The notes below the pieces were generated by a model that saw only the letters and a list, made by a program, of their open reading frames with translations, was not told the origin of the DNA and ran no database searches. From positions 1 to 64,000 of the forward strand of contig JANOBM010000116.1 of the NCBI GenBank assembly GCA_031411655.1: a stretch of DNA of 64,000 nucleotides, given 5' to 3'. Below are positions 28,183 to 38,161 of the stretch, one piece after another; within the stretch, counting starts at the first letter, position 1, and each line of letters starts with the position of its first letter. Made by a program: the position numbers and the translations under genes. The DNA is from UBA6163 sp031411655 (lineage in GTDB: Bacteria > Planctomycetota > Planctomycetia > Pirellulales > Pirellulaceae).

Positions 28183-29415
28183 ATGTCACAAACGATGGAA
28201 AACCCGTTTGCCGTCCAACCGCGTCGTCGTCCGGCACGATTGTGGAGTGGATTGAAAGGACTGGCGATGGTAGCGGGACTTTTCGCGGTGCTGATTCTTG
28301 CCCAGGCCCAGAGCCGCCGGTGGTTGTTGGAAAGTTGGGTTACCGGGTTCGCCGACCTCCCTGTTGCGCAACAGGTTGAACGATTGTTGCAAATCAACGC
28401 TCTTGGCGACATTGCTATCGAAACGGTTGCGAGACGATTAGCAGCTGGCGACGAAACGGTTGCGGCGACCGCGTACGAGCTGCTTCGCGATCATCAAAGC
28501 GAATGGTCAAGTCGTGACGATGCGGCTTTGGGACGAGCCCACACCAACATGATCCGAGGAATCAACGCAGTGGCGGCAGAACTCGACGCACAGCGCACCC
28601 GCTGGGCGATCGAATTGATTAATCAGTCGCTTTTGGAATGTGTCGATCGATCGATTCGCGAAACCGACGACGCTTATCGAGAAGCCAATCGCTTGCTTGC
28701 CGTTTTGAGCCCGCCCGCTCTTGAAACGGGCGTGGCACTTGCATCGGCGACGACCAACTCAGCAACAAGTGACGTTGATCCGACAACGTATCCTCGACTC
28801 GTGCCCCTTCCTGTTCGTGTCCAAGCGATCTCCGAGGAAACTGAGCCGATACCGGTTACTTCGCTGACATTGCTCGACAGTCCCTCATTAGAAAGCCCTC
28901 CCACCACCGCACAGCCGGTGGCAACGATGGCTACACCCGTGCCATCCCAGGGCGAGATCTCTGCATCCAATCGTGTACCCACGTTAAGTCCCACCGTCGT
29001 TGCGCTTCAGCCGCTTCGGCAACTCTCGCAATCCTCTCTTGAGTCATTCGATACGAAGTCGGTTATCGGACTCCTTGGTAGCGAGCAGGCTGACCTGCGT
29101 GATCAAGCTGTGGATGAATTGGTTCGCCGCGGATTGAGCAATGAAGAGATTCGTGTGGCCAACCAATTGGCTTCGCCCATTGTGGATGTTCGAATTGGGT
29201 TGCTCGAGTCGATTGCGAATCGTACTGATATCGACCCGCGGCCCTGGCTGCTATGGCTTGCAGAGGATTCGAATCGCGAGGTCAGACTTCGAGCGATCTC
29301 TTCCCTGGCGACGATGAACGATTCCGCCGTCAAGCAAAACCTTCGCAAGCGTCTGCCGAACGAACAAGACCCGATCGTGATCGCGCATCTCCGACGCGTT
29401 GTCGATGTTCGTTAA
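28183..29415 (+). CDS. Membrane-anchored HEAT-repeat protein
   Basis: About 410 residues with one N-terminal membrane helix (LAMVAGLFAVLILAQAQ, ~25-45). Residues ~55-150 are helical repeats (VERLLQINALGDIAIETVARRLA), followed by a Ser/Thr/Pro-rich spacer and a second helical block (LLGSEQADLRDQAVDELVRRGLS, LASPIVDVRIGLLESIANR, WLAEDSNREVRLRAISSLATM), which has HEAT/armadillo periodicity. It is probably a scaffold facing the periplasm. ATG 28183 or 28195 is possible; an upstream TTG at 28174 is unlikely. A 57-bp gap separates it from the PRMT-like gene, so the two may be co-transcribed. Confidence 0.7.
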   Translation: MSQTMENPFAVQPRRRPARLWSGLKGLAMVAGLFAVLILAQAQSRRWLLESWVTGFADLPVAQQVERLLQINALGDIAIETVARRLAAGDETVAATAYELLRDHQSEWSSRDDAALGRAHTNMIRGINAVAAELDAQRTRWAIELINQSLLECVDRSIRETDDAYREANRLLAVLSPPALETGVALASATTNSATSDVDPTTYPRLVPLPVRVQAISEETEPIPVTSLTLLDSPSLESPPTTAQPVATMATPVPSQGEISASNRVPTLSPTVVALQPLRQLSQSSLESFDTKSVIGLLGSEQADLRDQAVDELVRRGLSNEEIRVANQLASPIVDVRIGLLESIANRTDIDPRPWLLWLAEDSNREVRLRAISSLATMNDSAVKQNLRKRLPNEQDPIVIAHLRRVVDVR

Positions 29416-29472
29416 GTACCTTGCATGGCTGTCGATCTAAACGTAAACGCTCTATCACAATAAGCTTCCGTC

Positions 29473-30462
29473 ATGAACCTTCGATTGTACCGCGCCGATG
29501 AAACGATTCATGCACAAGGTGTCGATTCAAGCGAATCTGCTCAAACCGAATCGTTGGTTGATCAATCGCCTCCCAGCGACATGAATACTCTTGGTCAGTT
29601 CATACCGCTGCACTACCACTACAACATGCTTCAAGATGAGCAGCGAGTCGGCGCGTTTCGAAGTGCGATTGAAGCCACCGTTCGACCAGGCATGCATGTT
29701 GTTGAGCTTGGAGGCGGAACGGGGATCTTGTCGTCTTTTGCGGCAGGTCGTGGCGCAAGCGTCACTTGCGTGGAAAGAAATCCAGAACTGGTTCGCTGCG
29801 CGACGAAGCTTATTGAACTCAATGGGCTTTCGGCGTCGATCGAGGTTGTGCATGCCGATGCGTGTGAGTTCATCCCCAACCGTCCTGTAGACGTCGTAAT
29901 TTGTGAGATGATGCACGTCGGTTTTCTACGCGAGAAGCAGTTGCAAGTAATCCAGGCGTTCAAGCGAAATCATGGTCATGCGTTTGGTACAAGGCTGCCG
30001 CGATTTCTTCCCGAAGCGACGCTACTGACGTTCCAGCCGGTTCAGCATGCGTTTGACTTCTTCGGCTACTACGCGCCCGTTCCCTTATTCCAAGCTCCCC
30101 AGTCCAACGCACCTTCGACGTTTCCGCTCTCGTCGTTGATCAGTTACGGAAGCGTCATTTATGACGAGCCGTTCGGTGAGGCTTGTGGTTGGTCGGGGCC
30201 AATCCAAATCGAGCAGTCGGGGCAATTGTCCGCATTCCGTTTTGTGACACAAAACTTGATCGCCATCAATGCAGGCTCACCGACCCCCATCGAATGGCCA
30301 AATCAATTCTTGGTGCTGCCACTCGACTCGCCAATCGACGTCGTTGCGGGCGAGGAGATATTCGTCGAATTTGCTTACGAAGCTGGTGGCTCCATCGACT
30401 CATTGGCAAGCTCGATTCGCACCCAGACGATGCACGGGGCGTCGTTTCGAAAGGCGGCTTAA
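29473..30462 (+). CDS. PRMT-like protein arginine methyltransferase homologue
   Basis: A class I SAM methyltransferase of 329 residues that resembles eukaryotic-type protein arginine methyltransferases. Visible are the pre-motif HYHYNMLQDEQRVGAFRSAI (PRMTs: MLxDxxR), motif I VVELGGGTGILSSFAA, motif II CVERNPELV, and a double-E loop CEMMHVGFLRE with the two glutamates nine positions apart, as in PRMT1. After that the C-terminal half is beta-rich and shorter than the PRMT barrel, and I see no THW loop. Either ATG 29473 or 29581 may be used. Substrate unknown; arginine methylation is inference. Confidence 0.65.
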   Translation: MNLRLYRADETIHAQGVDSSESAQTESLVDQSPPSDMNTLGQFIPLHYHYNMLQDEQRVGAFRSAIEATVRPGMHVVELGGGTGILSSFAAGRGASVTCVERNPELVRCATKLIELNGLSASIEVVHADACEFIPNRPVDVVICEMMHVGFLREKQLQVIQAFKRNHGHAFGTRLPRFLPEATLLTFQPVQHAFDFFGYYAPVPLFQAPQSNAPSTFPLSSLISYGSVIYDEPFGEACGWSGPIQIEQSGQLSAFRFVTQNLIAINAGSPTPIEWPNQFLVLPLDSPIDVVAGEEIFVEFAYEAGGSIDSLASSIRTQTMHGASFRKAA

Positions 30463-30509
30463 GCAAACGTAAATTGGGTTGCGGTCGGAACACTCAATCC
30501 CACCACCAC

Positions 30510-31892
30510 TCAATCCCACCACCACTGCCCATCAGCAAGGCTTGTGGGGCCCGATTGTTCCTTAACCGTAGCCGTTTTTCCGTCAGTTTCTTTGACCAAT
30601 CGCTCGCTGGTCAGCGCCTGGCGAGGTTGAAGGTTGACGCCACCACCAAGCGGCGTCATCAGGGTGCTGCCTTTCCAAATCGCATTCACCGCGGTTTCCA
30701 CTTGCTGTGGTGCGGTATGGGTCTCGATCGCAAACTGAGCTTCGTCGCCAAAGACAGGCATACCCCAATCGGCTTGGCCGTAGAAATCTTGCTGCTGGAT
30801 GTAAGCAGCGGCAATGGCAGCATCGATCATGTTTCGCATTTCCGCATAAACCGCAACTCGGTCTGCAATCAGTGAGTATTTCTTGGTGAACTCAAGGCAG
30901 AAAGCGGCGCTGGCGCGGTTACTTCGTCCAGAGACGACTCGCTGTCCTCCCGCACCGACTCGCTCGTTTTCACCGACAAGCTGGACACCTCGGTCGTTCA
31001 GTTTCATCGCCAATCCATCTTCACTGACCGCGACACCGTCGTAATTCGGAGTGAAGAACCAACGTTCCATTGCGTTCGAAGCGACTTGCGATGGGTTGGC
31101 GCGTTCGACGTAGCTGGACACAGCAACGGGCAATCGCTCGAGACCAATACCGATAAGCTTCATGCGATAGTCGGCTTCAACAAGGACGCGAGCAAAATTC
31201 GTTGAATGGGGGATACCCTTGATAGAAACGGTTTGCAGGCCGAGATTCTTTTTCAGCGACAGCGCTAATTCTTCCGCGTCGCCAGGCTGTAGATTGCCGC
31301 GAACAGCGGCCAGGAACTGCTGCATTCGCTGCAAGCCTTCGGGGGTCGGATCGATTGAAACGCTGATCACGCTCGTTGGCTTTTGGCCCGGTCCATAGGC
31401 ACGTAGTGCAGTGACCATGTCTTCTAGCATCACAACTGGCTTTCCAGACTGCATCCCCACCATGCGACCCGCGGGATCCGCGACGACACCTTCTGCCGGA
31501 CCGGCGATGACGATGTCTTTGGTATCCGGGTAAAAGAAGACATATTCAATGCGTGTGAGGCCCGCCATCGACAGCATTTCATCGCTGGGTGTTTTCCCGG
31601 CTTGGATCGCGTTGGCGACGGCCGCTTCGAGGCGATTCAGCGAAACTTTCCGTAACTTTGACGGGCTCATCGCCTCCGCGGCCGCGCCTTGCCTGGCAGC
31701 CATGAGACGCTGCTGAGCAACTCGCGGATCGAATTGCTTGACCCGCAGCACCCCGGTGGCATCGACCTCAACACCAGCGATCGGATTGACGAAGTTGTTG
31801 GTCGTGTTGTTATTTTGTGCTTGAGCGAGGGGTGCCAGCGAAAGCACGACCAATGCGACGAGCGACTGAGCGAAAAGGATGTGCAATTTCAT
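30510..31892 (-). CDS. DUF1598 exported protein
   Basis: A planctomycete-specific family of about 460 residues. A signal peptide (MKLHILFAQSLVALVVLSLAPLAQAQ, split here only to name it) sets the start at 31892; the frame is open to 31979. The family core includes GVLRVKQFDPRVAQQR, LNRLEAAV, LTRIEYVFFYPDTKDIVIAGPAEG, GLQTVSIKGIP and ADYRMKLIGIGLE. Function is unknown. The last codons encode a WWWD end created by a 16-bp tandem duplication (TGGTGGTGGGATTGAG on the minus strand, two copies at about 30499-30530), the second copy of which lies past the stop. Confidence 0.8.
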   Translation of the reverse strand: MKLHILFAQSLVALVVLSLAPLAQAQNNNTTNNFVNPIAGVEVDATGVLRVKQFDPRVAQQRLMAARQGAAAEAMSPSKLRKVSLNRLEAAVANAIQAGKTPSDEMLSMAGLTRIEYVFFYPDTKDIVIAGPAEGVVADPAGRMVGMQSGKPVVMLEDMVTALRAYGPGQKPTSVISVSIDPTPEGLQRMQQFLAAVRGNLQPGDAEELALSLKKNLGLQTVSIKGIPHSTNFARVLVEADYRMKLIGIGLERLPVAVSSYVERANPSQVASNAMERWFFTPNYDGVAVSEDGLAMKLNDRGVQLVGENERVGAGGQRVVSGRSNRASAAFCLEFTKKYSLIADRVAVYAEMRNMIDAAIAAAYIQQQDFYGQADWGMPVFGDEAQFAIETHTAPQQVETAVNAIWKGSTLMTPLGGGVNLQPRQALTSERLVKETDGKTATVKEQSGPTSLADGQWWWD

Positions 31893-32079
31893 TGCTGTGT
31901 TACTCGGCAAACCGAATGCGGCGATGGAGGAGCGAGGCGCGGAAAGCAATCCGCCAGTGCCTTTGAGAATAGTCACCATACTTGTTCAGTTCAACAAATT
32001 GCCGCACGAGACGGCTGAATTGTTGCAGTCTGGGATGGTTTTAACGAAGTTTTCGAAGTTTTTTGAGAATTTGCTGCGG

Positions 32080-35000
32080 TCAATTGCCCCTGCGGCGGGC
32101 CGCGCCGCTGGAAACTTGTGGCCGGGTCATCATCAATCGATAGCTCCCCAGCCCCAGTAAATCATCAAGGCGAGACCGCATTTCGGGGGTCACCTGGACT
32201 TGATATTTTCCGCTCTTGATGTGAATTACCTCGCCAGAGTCGACCCGCAGTGAGAACATGAGGTCTTGGTATCCCGGATAGCCGCGAACGATCTCACGCA
32301 ACTTGGCAAATGTTTCGGCATCGTGCTGCGCTTCGTCGACCTCGACTCGAATGCCACGTGTGTATTTGGTGTCGAGTTGATCCAAGGGGATCAACTCGTC
32401 GATGAGCAAATTGGCTTCGTCGCCGCCCCGCCGTTCGCAAACTCCACGGGCCAGTACCACAGCATCAGGTTGTACCGCGTCGCCATGCTCAGCAAAATTC
32501 TTTGGCCAAAGTATGCAGCGAATCACACCTTGCATGTCCTCCAAATCGAAGTTCGCATACTTCGTTGGCATGCCAGGCTTGCCATTCTTGGTGTGAGAAA
32601 ACTTGATCGCGCTGATCATGCCACCGATAAGTACTTCGGAGCGTTCCTTAACGTCGGCAAGCTGATCGATCGTATGCGACCGAAATGCGGACAACTTTGG
32701 CTCATGTTCGGCAAGAGGGTGGCTTGCAAGATAGAAACCAAGGACCTCTTTCTCGGCGAGTAGCTTTTCTTTTTCAGTCCACGGTGGAACGTCAGGGAGG
32801 GTGACACGTTTGCTTGCTGGTGTTGATTCGGCTTCGTCATCGAACATTCCAAAGAGGCTTACCTGCCCGCTCTTGCGATCAGCCATTGCTGCGGCGCCGA
32901 CCTGGAGGGCACGGTCGATTGCGGCGCAAAGCTGTCCTCGCTCGCCGCCCAGGCTATCAAACGCGCCGGCTTTGACAAGCGTTTCAATCGTGGCACGGTT
33001 ACAAGCCTGCATGTCGACTCGTTCACAGAACTCGAATAGGTCCGTGAACGGGCCTCCCTTGCGTCTTGCGGCAACAATCGCCTCGGCGGCCGAGCCACCA
33101 CACGCTTTGATGGCAGACAATGCGAAAACTATCTTGCCATTGGCAACAGCGAAATCGACGTCGCTCTGATTTACATCGGCATTGACGATGGTAATCCCCA
33201 TGCGAGCACAATCTTCCATGTGTTCGACCAAAGCATCCTTCCGTTTGAAATTTCTCCCGGTGATATCGCTGGAGAGCAAAGCTGCCATAAATTCGACCGG
33301 GTAGTGAGCCTTTAAATAGGCCGTCTGATAAGCCAACAACGCATAGGCGGTGCTATGGCTTTTGTTGAACCCGTACCCAGCAAATTTTTGAATCAAATTC
33401 CAAATGTCGTCCGCGTCTTCTTTTTTAAGGCCATTGGCGATGGAACCTTCAAGGAATTTCTCGCGATTCTGATTGATCAGCGATTCCTTTTTCTTGCTGA
33501 TCGCTTTGATGACGGTGTACGCGGACGCAAGCGGGATTCCACCCAGGCGATTGAGGATGCGCATCACCTGCTCTTGGTAGACCATGATGGAGTTGGTCTC
33601 GCCAAGGATGTCTTTCAAAACCGGATGTTTATAATCGGGCTGTTGACGGCCGTGCTTGATATTGACGTAGTCATCGACCATGCCTCCTTCAAGCGGCCCT
33701 GGGCGATACAGCGCGTTGGTCGCGATGATGTCGTTGAAGCGATCAGGCTTCATCCGCAACAAGAGATCGCGAATGCCTCCCGACTCAAGCTGGAAAACAC
33801 CTTTGGTTTCACCGCGTTGAAGAAGCGCGTAGGTCTTCTTGTCATCAAGTGGAAATTTGAGCGGATCGATTTTCTGTCCGGTGGTTTGCTCGATCAGCTC
33901 CACCGCTTTGCTGAGGATCGTTAAGTTTCGCAGGCCTAAGAAGTCCATCTTCAGCAGGCCCGCCGCTTCGACATCACCCATCGACCACTGCGTGATCACG
34001 TCTTGCTTACCCGAGACACGACAAAGTGGCACGTACTCGGTTAACGGTTTATCAGCGATCACCACTGCCGCCGCGTGCGTTCCAACGTTTCGTGCAAGGC
34101 CCTCGATTCGCATCGCGAGATCGATCAATTCGCGAATCTCTGGATCACCTTCATAGGTGCGTTTTAGGTCCTCACTTTCTTCCAACGCCTTGGGAAGTGT
34201 AATCTTGAGTTCATCAGGAACCATCTCCGTGATTTGATTGACCCTTGCCAAGGGAATACCCAGAGCGCGGCCTGTATCTTTGATGGCGGCGCGCGCAGCG
34301 AGCGTTCCGAACGTCCCAATTTGGCAAACGTTATCGTGGCCGTATTTCTCCTTCACATATTGGATGATTTCGCCACGGCGGTCCTTGTCGAAGTCGATAT
34401 CGATATCTGGAGGCTCGATGCGGTTTTCATCGAGGAACCGCTCGAATAGTAGGTCGTATTGAAGCGGACAAACGTGTGACAAATAGAGCGCATAACAGAC
34501 AAGAGCGCCGACGCCACTTCCTCTAGCAGTTGCCCAAATACCTCGATTGCGCGCGTGATTGACGAAGTCCCAAACGATCAAGAAATAGGTCGGAAAACCA
34601 AGCTTATCGATCACGCCTAATTCACGCTCGAGTCGCGCGATGACTTCGTCGCTTAACTTGCCATCCACGATGCGGTTCGCATCGCCATCGTATCGCTCGA
34701 AAAGTCCCTTGATGCAAAGTTGCCTCAGATAATCGATCGGCTTTTGTTGCTCAGGACATTCAAATCCTGGGAAGTAGTGTTTACCAAGCTGTAGATCGAT
34801 ATCCACAGAGTTAGCGATCTCTTGGGTTCTCGCGACAGCGTCTTCGAGTCCAGGAAACTTCTCATACATCTGCTCAGGACTTCGCAAGAAGTACTGGTTG
34901 CCATCCATTTTCATACGGGAAGTATCTGTACGAAACTTACCGGTACTAATGCAGAGCATGATGTCTTGGGCGACGGCATCTCCCTCGTCGACATAATGCG

Positions 35001-35646
35001 TGTCGCTTGTGGTGACGACAGGCAGCCCAAGGCGTTTTGCGATCTCAACGGCTCCTTCAAGCTGCATCCGTTGGATTTCGACACCGTTGTTCATCACTTC
35101 GACGAAGTATCGATCACCGAAAACTTTATGGAACCAACCTGCAACATCTCTCGCTTCCTTTTCCGCTTCCGAGGTATCGATCCCTTTCAAGACCGCGCGG
35201 CTAAATTCGCTGCTGACACATCCAGACAAACAGATGATGCCTTCGCTATGAGCCTTGAGAATTTCTTTATCGATCCGCGGCTTGAAATAAAACCCTTCGA
35301 GACTCGCAGCCGAAGCAAGCTTGACTAGGTTTCGAAATCCGGTTCGATTTTGAGCCAATAGCGTCAAGTGGTAACTGGCTTCTTTGCTAGAACCTGCATT
35401 GCCCCGTTCATGACGACTGCCAGGAGCGATATAGGCTTCGTAACCAATAATCGGATTGATGCCTGCGTCTTTCGACTTGCGATAAAACTCGAGCGCGCCG
35501 TGCAGATTGCCGTGGTCGGTTAACGCCAACGAGTTCATCCCATGTTCTTTGCAGCGTTTCACCAGCCGACCAATGTCGCTTGCCCCGTCGAGGAGGCTGA
35601 AGTGGCTGTGGCAATGCAAATGAACAAACGGTCGTTCAGACATCAA
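32080..35646 (-). CDS. dnaE: DNA polymerase III alpha subunit
   Basis: Replicative polymerase catalytic subunit, full length at 1188 residues. The N-terminal PHP domain (HLHCHSHFSLLDGAS) is followed by the polymerase palm with catalytic PDIDIDFD near residue 410, the thumb and fingers, a helix-hairpin-helix region with YGFNKSHSTAYA, and a C-terminal OB fold (VLIGGMISAIK). The PHP metal ligands look intact. It starts 32 bases after the FHA-domain gene, so the two may share a transcript. Confidence 0.97.
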   Translation of the reverse strand: MMSERPFVHLHCHSHFSLLDGASDIGRLVKRCKEHGMNSLALTDHGNLHGALEFYRKSKDAGINPIIGYEAYIAPGSRHERGNAGSSKEASYHLTLLAQNRTGFRNLVKLASAASLEGFYFKPRIDKEILKAHSEGIICLSGCVSSEFSRAVLKGIDTSEAEKEARDVAGWFHKVFGDRYFVEVMNNGVEIQRMQLEGAVEIAKRLGLPVVTTSDTHYVDEGDAVAQDIMLCISTGKFRTDTSRMKMDGNQYFLRSPEQMYEKFPGLEDAVARTQEIANSVDIDLQLGKHYFPGFECPEQQKPIDYLRQLCIKGLFERYDGDANRIVDGKLSDEVIARLERELGVIDKLGFPTYFLIVWDFVNHARNRGIWATARGSGVGALVCYALYLSHVCPLQYDLLFERFLDENRIEPPDIDIDFDKDRRGEIIQYVKEKYGHDNVCQIGTFGTLAARAAIKDTGRALGIPLARVNQITEMVPDELKITLPKALEESEDLKRTYEGDPEIRELIDLAMRIEGLARNVGTHAAAVVIADKPLTEYVPLCRVSGKQDVITQWSMGDVEAAGLLKMDFLGLRNLTILSKAVELIEQTTGQKIDPLKFPLDDKKTYALLQRGETKGVFQLESGGIRDLLLRMKPDRFNDIIATNALYRPGPLEGGMVDDYVNIKHGRQQPDYKHPVLKDILGETNSIMVYQEQVMRILNRLGGIPLASAYTVIKAISKKKESLINQNREKFLEGSIANGLKKEDADDIWNLIQKFAGYGFNKSHSTAYALLAYQTAYLKAHYPVEFMAALLSSDITGRNFKRKDALVEHMEDCARMGITIVNADVNQSDVDFAVANGKIVFALSAIKACGGSAAEAIVAARRKGGPFTDLFEFCERVDMQACNRATIETLVKAGAFDSLGGERGQLCAAIDRALQVGAAAMADRKSGQVSLFGMFDDEAESTPASKRVTLPDVPPWTEKEKLLAEKEVLGFYLASHPLAEHEPKLSAFRSHTIDQLADVKERSEVLIGGMISAIKFSHTKNGKPGMPTKYANFDLEDMQGVIRCILWPKNFAEHGDAVQPDAVVLARGVCERRGGDEANLLIDELIPLDQLDTKYTRGIRVEVDEAQHDAETFAKLREIVRGYPGYQDLMFSLRVDSGEVIHIKSGKYQVQVTPEMRSRLDDLLGLGSYRLMMTRPQVSSGAARRRGN

Positions 35647-35678
35647 GAATCATTCCGTTGAAGAAGTCGCGAGATCGA

Positions 35679-36350
35679 TCAAGGATCGGCAATTTGTCGA
35701 ACCAGCAGCCCGAGTCGTGCTTGGACGTCAAGTAACTGCTGCCATCCTTCCATGCCCAGTTTGACCTGGCCGGCTGAGTCGTCAATCTTGGCGCCCTCGA
35801 TCAGCCGATGCAACCGGGCTTGAAGATACTCGAGGATCTCGCACAACTGAGCAGCCTGTCCTGGAGAAAGCCGATCGGGAAGAGAAGGCGGTTCGGTCAT
35901 GGAGAGCACGCCGTGCCGCGGGCGCGGACTGTCGGGCTGGCCCCCTTTCAACTCCATCAAAAGCGAACTGTCGTGTCCGGCTAATTCGTGCGAAAGGGTC
36001 GCTCCCTCCCCATTTGCGCCCGCCGTCATCGCAGCCATTCTAGCGGCAATTTGTTGCTCCGTTCCAAGCAGCATCAAGGTCCGACCAACCGTGATCAGGT
36101 CGCCATGGCGAAGAATCTTGAGCTGGCATTCATCGCCATTCACCTTTGTGCCATTGGTACTATCCAGATCCGTTAGCACCAGCCGCTCGTTATCGCGTTG
36201 AATCTTAAAATGGCAGCGACTAACCCGCTCATCATTGAGCTGGATCGAATTGCCTTCCTCGCGACCGATCGTCAGCGGCGGCGCGAGTTCGTGAAAAACT
36301 TTTCCACGATCAGCGCCATGAAGTATTTTGATCGTAACGCCGCCGCTCAT
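35679..36350 (-). CDS. FHA-domain protein
   Basis: A 223-residue cytosolic protein. The forkhead-associated domain covers about residues 1-95: LTIGREEGNSIQL, RVSRCHFKI and LDSTNGTKVNG match the phosphothreonine-binding loops (G-R, S-x-x-H, N-G). The C-terminal half is helical with no named domain. FHA proteins bind phosphothreonine peptides from Ser/Thr kinases, which are abundant in planctomycetes. It precedes dnaE by 32 bp. Confidence 0.85.
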   Translation of the reverse strand: MSGGVTIKILHGADRGKVFHELAPPLTIGREEGNSIQLNDERVSRCHFKIQRDNERLVLTDLDSTNGTKVNGDECQLKILRHGDLITVGRTLMLLGTEQQIAARMAAMTAGANGEGATLSHELAGHDSSLLMELKGGQPDSPRPRHGVLSMTEPPSLPDRLSPGQAAQLCEILEYLQARLHRLIEGAKIDDSAGQVKLGMEGWQQLLDVQARLGLLVRQIADP

Positions 36351-36500
36351 GCGGTGCTCCGCCGTGAAGACAAGTAGGTTGCATCGGAGTCCACTGTTGG
36401 ATCTGCCATGACCCGCTTCGTCCCCGCCCTGTAGTTCAAAGTGTACTTCAGAAAGTATAGCGAGCGCATACGGCGAGGCGAGAATGTTGGCTTGGTCTGG

Positions 36501-36590
36501 TAACTTCGGGTCGGGTAACTTCGGGTCGGGAAACTTCGGGTCGGGAAACTTCGGGTCTGGTAACTTCGCGTCAGGAAACTTCGCAGATCA
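36501..36590. repeat. 15-bp tandem repeat, about six units
   Basis: Unit TAACTTCGGGTCGGG (with AAACTTCGGGTCGGG variants) occurs at 36501, 36516, 36531 and 36546, then degenerates at 36561 and 36576. It touches the last codons of the RlmI-like gene (36571). A frame across it would encode Ser-Tyr/Phe-Pro-Thr-Arg repeats, but this looks like a by-product of the repeat. Confidence 0.8.
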
Positions 36591-37773
36591 TGCACTTAAG
36601 GTAATCGGTTTCTGGGCAAGAAGCCGAAATGGGGTGGTCGGGGGACGCACCCCTGGTCTCCAAAATGGAGATGCTGCGGCCGCGCCGGCGCGCGACAGAA
36701 CAGAGCATGTTCAAGAAATCGCTGCGGGAAACTCTTCCCGAGCAACTGCAAGTTACCAACAACCCACCCTGGGGAAGCAGATCCACCGCGGAACTGTTCA
36801 GCCGCTGGTAAGCCCGCAATGCCGATTCAATCTGGTGCCGAGACCCGGCAAATCGGGGAGGGTCAAGGACGACGCAATCATACTTTTCACCCTCTGCTGC
36901 CGCTTTTTCAAGGTACTCAAAACAATCAGCCTTGATGAATCGCATGTTACTAATCTCGTTACGAAGCGCATTGGCAGCCGCCTGTTCAAGGGCCTTTTCG
37001 CTCCCGTCAATCCCAACCACCTCAGAAGCGCCCGCGGCAGCGGCAACCAAACCAAAGCCACCCGCGTAACAACAAACATCCAGTACCCGCCGTCCCTTTA
37101 GATATGTCGCCGCAGCAGCGTGGTTGGTACGTTGGTCGAGATAGGTTCCCGTCTTTTGACCGGCTAGTAAGTCCACGCTCCAAGACAATCCGTTTTGCCG
37201 GAACAGCACAGGACCTTCAGGAGCCGTTCCCGCAATCCACGTATCGGTTTCTTCCATCCCTTCGTGAGAGGCTGTTTTCTCGTCGATACGGAGGCAAATC
37301 CCGATGGGAGACAAGACGTCGGTTAGGTGCGAAAGGATGCAATCGCGAAAGGTATTCATCGCGCCGGCGGTGATCTGAACGCTCAAATATCCCGAATATC
37401 GATCGACTACCAATCCGCTCAAACCGTCCGATTCACTAAATACCAGACGCTCCGCTGCTTCGGGATCCATTGGGCCAGTAAAACGTCTCCGCGCGATCGC
37501 GCGATCAATCCGCGTCGTAATGAAGCGTTCGTCGATCGTCTCCTCGCGGTCCCAAGAATAGAGCCGGAGCCGTAAACGGCTATTGGGGTTGACCAGGCCA
37601 CGGGCGATCCAGGCGCCGTCGGGGCCGCGCAGGTCGACCAATTCACCAACCCTTAAGTTCGCGCCATCGTCTGCGAGAGAACCGATATGAACCCACGGAT
37701 GACGTGCTAAAAACGGAAACTGCCGCGAAGGCTTGACGGAGAGAGACGGCAGTGTGGGGGGTGAGTCTGGCAC
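36571..37773 (-). CDS. rlmI: RlmI-like 23S rRNA cytosine-C5 methyltransferase
   Basis: A 400-residue enzyme of the class I SAM RlmI/RlmK group that methylates 23S rRNA. An N-terminal PUA-type domain (FLARHPWVHIGSL, VGELVDLRGPDGAWIARG) precedes EEF-like and SAM-binding parts: VLDVCCYAGGFGLVAAAAGA, LDPPRFAG and the catalytic-cysteine motif TCSCSG. The start is a GTG at 37773; no in-frame ATG exists before the conserved part. The stop lies within a 15-bp tandem repeat, so the last two or three residues (EVS) come from the repeat. Confidence 0.85.
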   Translation of the reverse strand: MPDSPPTLPSLSVKPSRQFPFLARHPWVHIGSLADDGANLRVGELVDLRGPDGAWIARGLVNPNSRLRLRLYSWDREETIDERFITTRIDRAIARRRFTGPMDPEAAERLVFSESDGLSGLVVDRYSGYLSVQITAGAMNTFRDCILSHLTDVLSPIGICLRIDEKTASHEGMEETDTWIAGTAPEGPVLFRQNGLSWSVDLLAGQKTGTYLDQRTNHAAAATYLKGRRVLDVCCYAGGFGLVAAAAGASEVVGIDGSEKALEQAAANALRNEISNMRFIKADCFEYLEKAAAEGEKYDCVVLDPPRFAGSRHQIESALRAYQRLNSSAVDLLPQGGLLVTCSCSGRVSRSDFLNMLCSVARRRGRSISILETRGASPDHPISASCPETDYLKCMICEVS

Positions 37774-38161
37774 GTTAATGGAGCGACTTGCGGTCTAAGC
37801 GGGATTTCAAACGGTCAAGGAGAGAATTCAAAGCGAAGCATGGAGTTGCCACAGATTGTGTCACGCGGACGCCTCAGGCAGTCTACGCCCGACGAGGCGA
37901 TTCGCCGAGGTGGCAATCCGAAGCGGCTAATTGACAGCCTAACTTCACAACCGTAGCCTTCCATGTTGCTTCAGAGTGCATGATGAGTTTAACGCTTTCG
38001 TAAGACGGTGAACCTTTCTGGTCGATTTTGCGTCGGCTCTTGGAAAGCAGTGTCTTGGTGCTGATGGCATCGCATAACGATTGCCGATAAGCCACCAGTC
38101 CGGTGGTGGACCCGTTCATCCACTCAATCACCTACAACGATATTTTTTGAAAGGTTATGCG
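37774..38161. other. Divergent intergenic region upstream of the ferredoxin gene
   Basis: 388 bp. A minus-strand 82-codon frame with GTG 38131 (ATG 38119) down to 37883 has no recognisable domain and no clear ribosome-binding site, so I leave it uncalled. AAAGG about seven bases before 38162 is the likely ferredoxin ribosome-binding site. No other structure seen. Confidence 0.35.

Noticed and set aside
36347..36595. Minus-strand frame with Ser-Tyr/Phe-Pro-Thr-Arg repeats
   Set aside because: It is the direct translation of the 15-bp tandem repeat, whose unit length is a multiple of three; no other evidence supports coding.
37883..38131. 82-codon minus-strand frame upstream of fdxA
   Set aside because: Starts with GTG, lacks a ribosome-binding site and recognisable domain, and its length is within chance for this composition.
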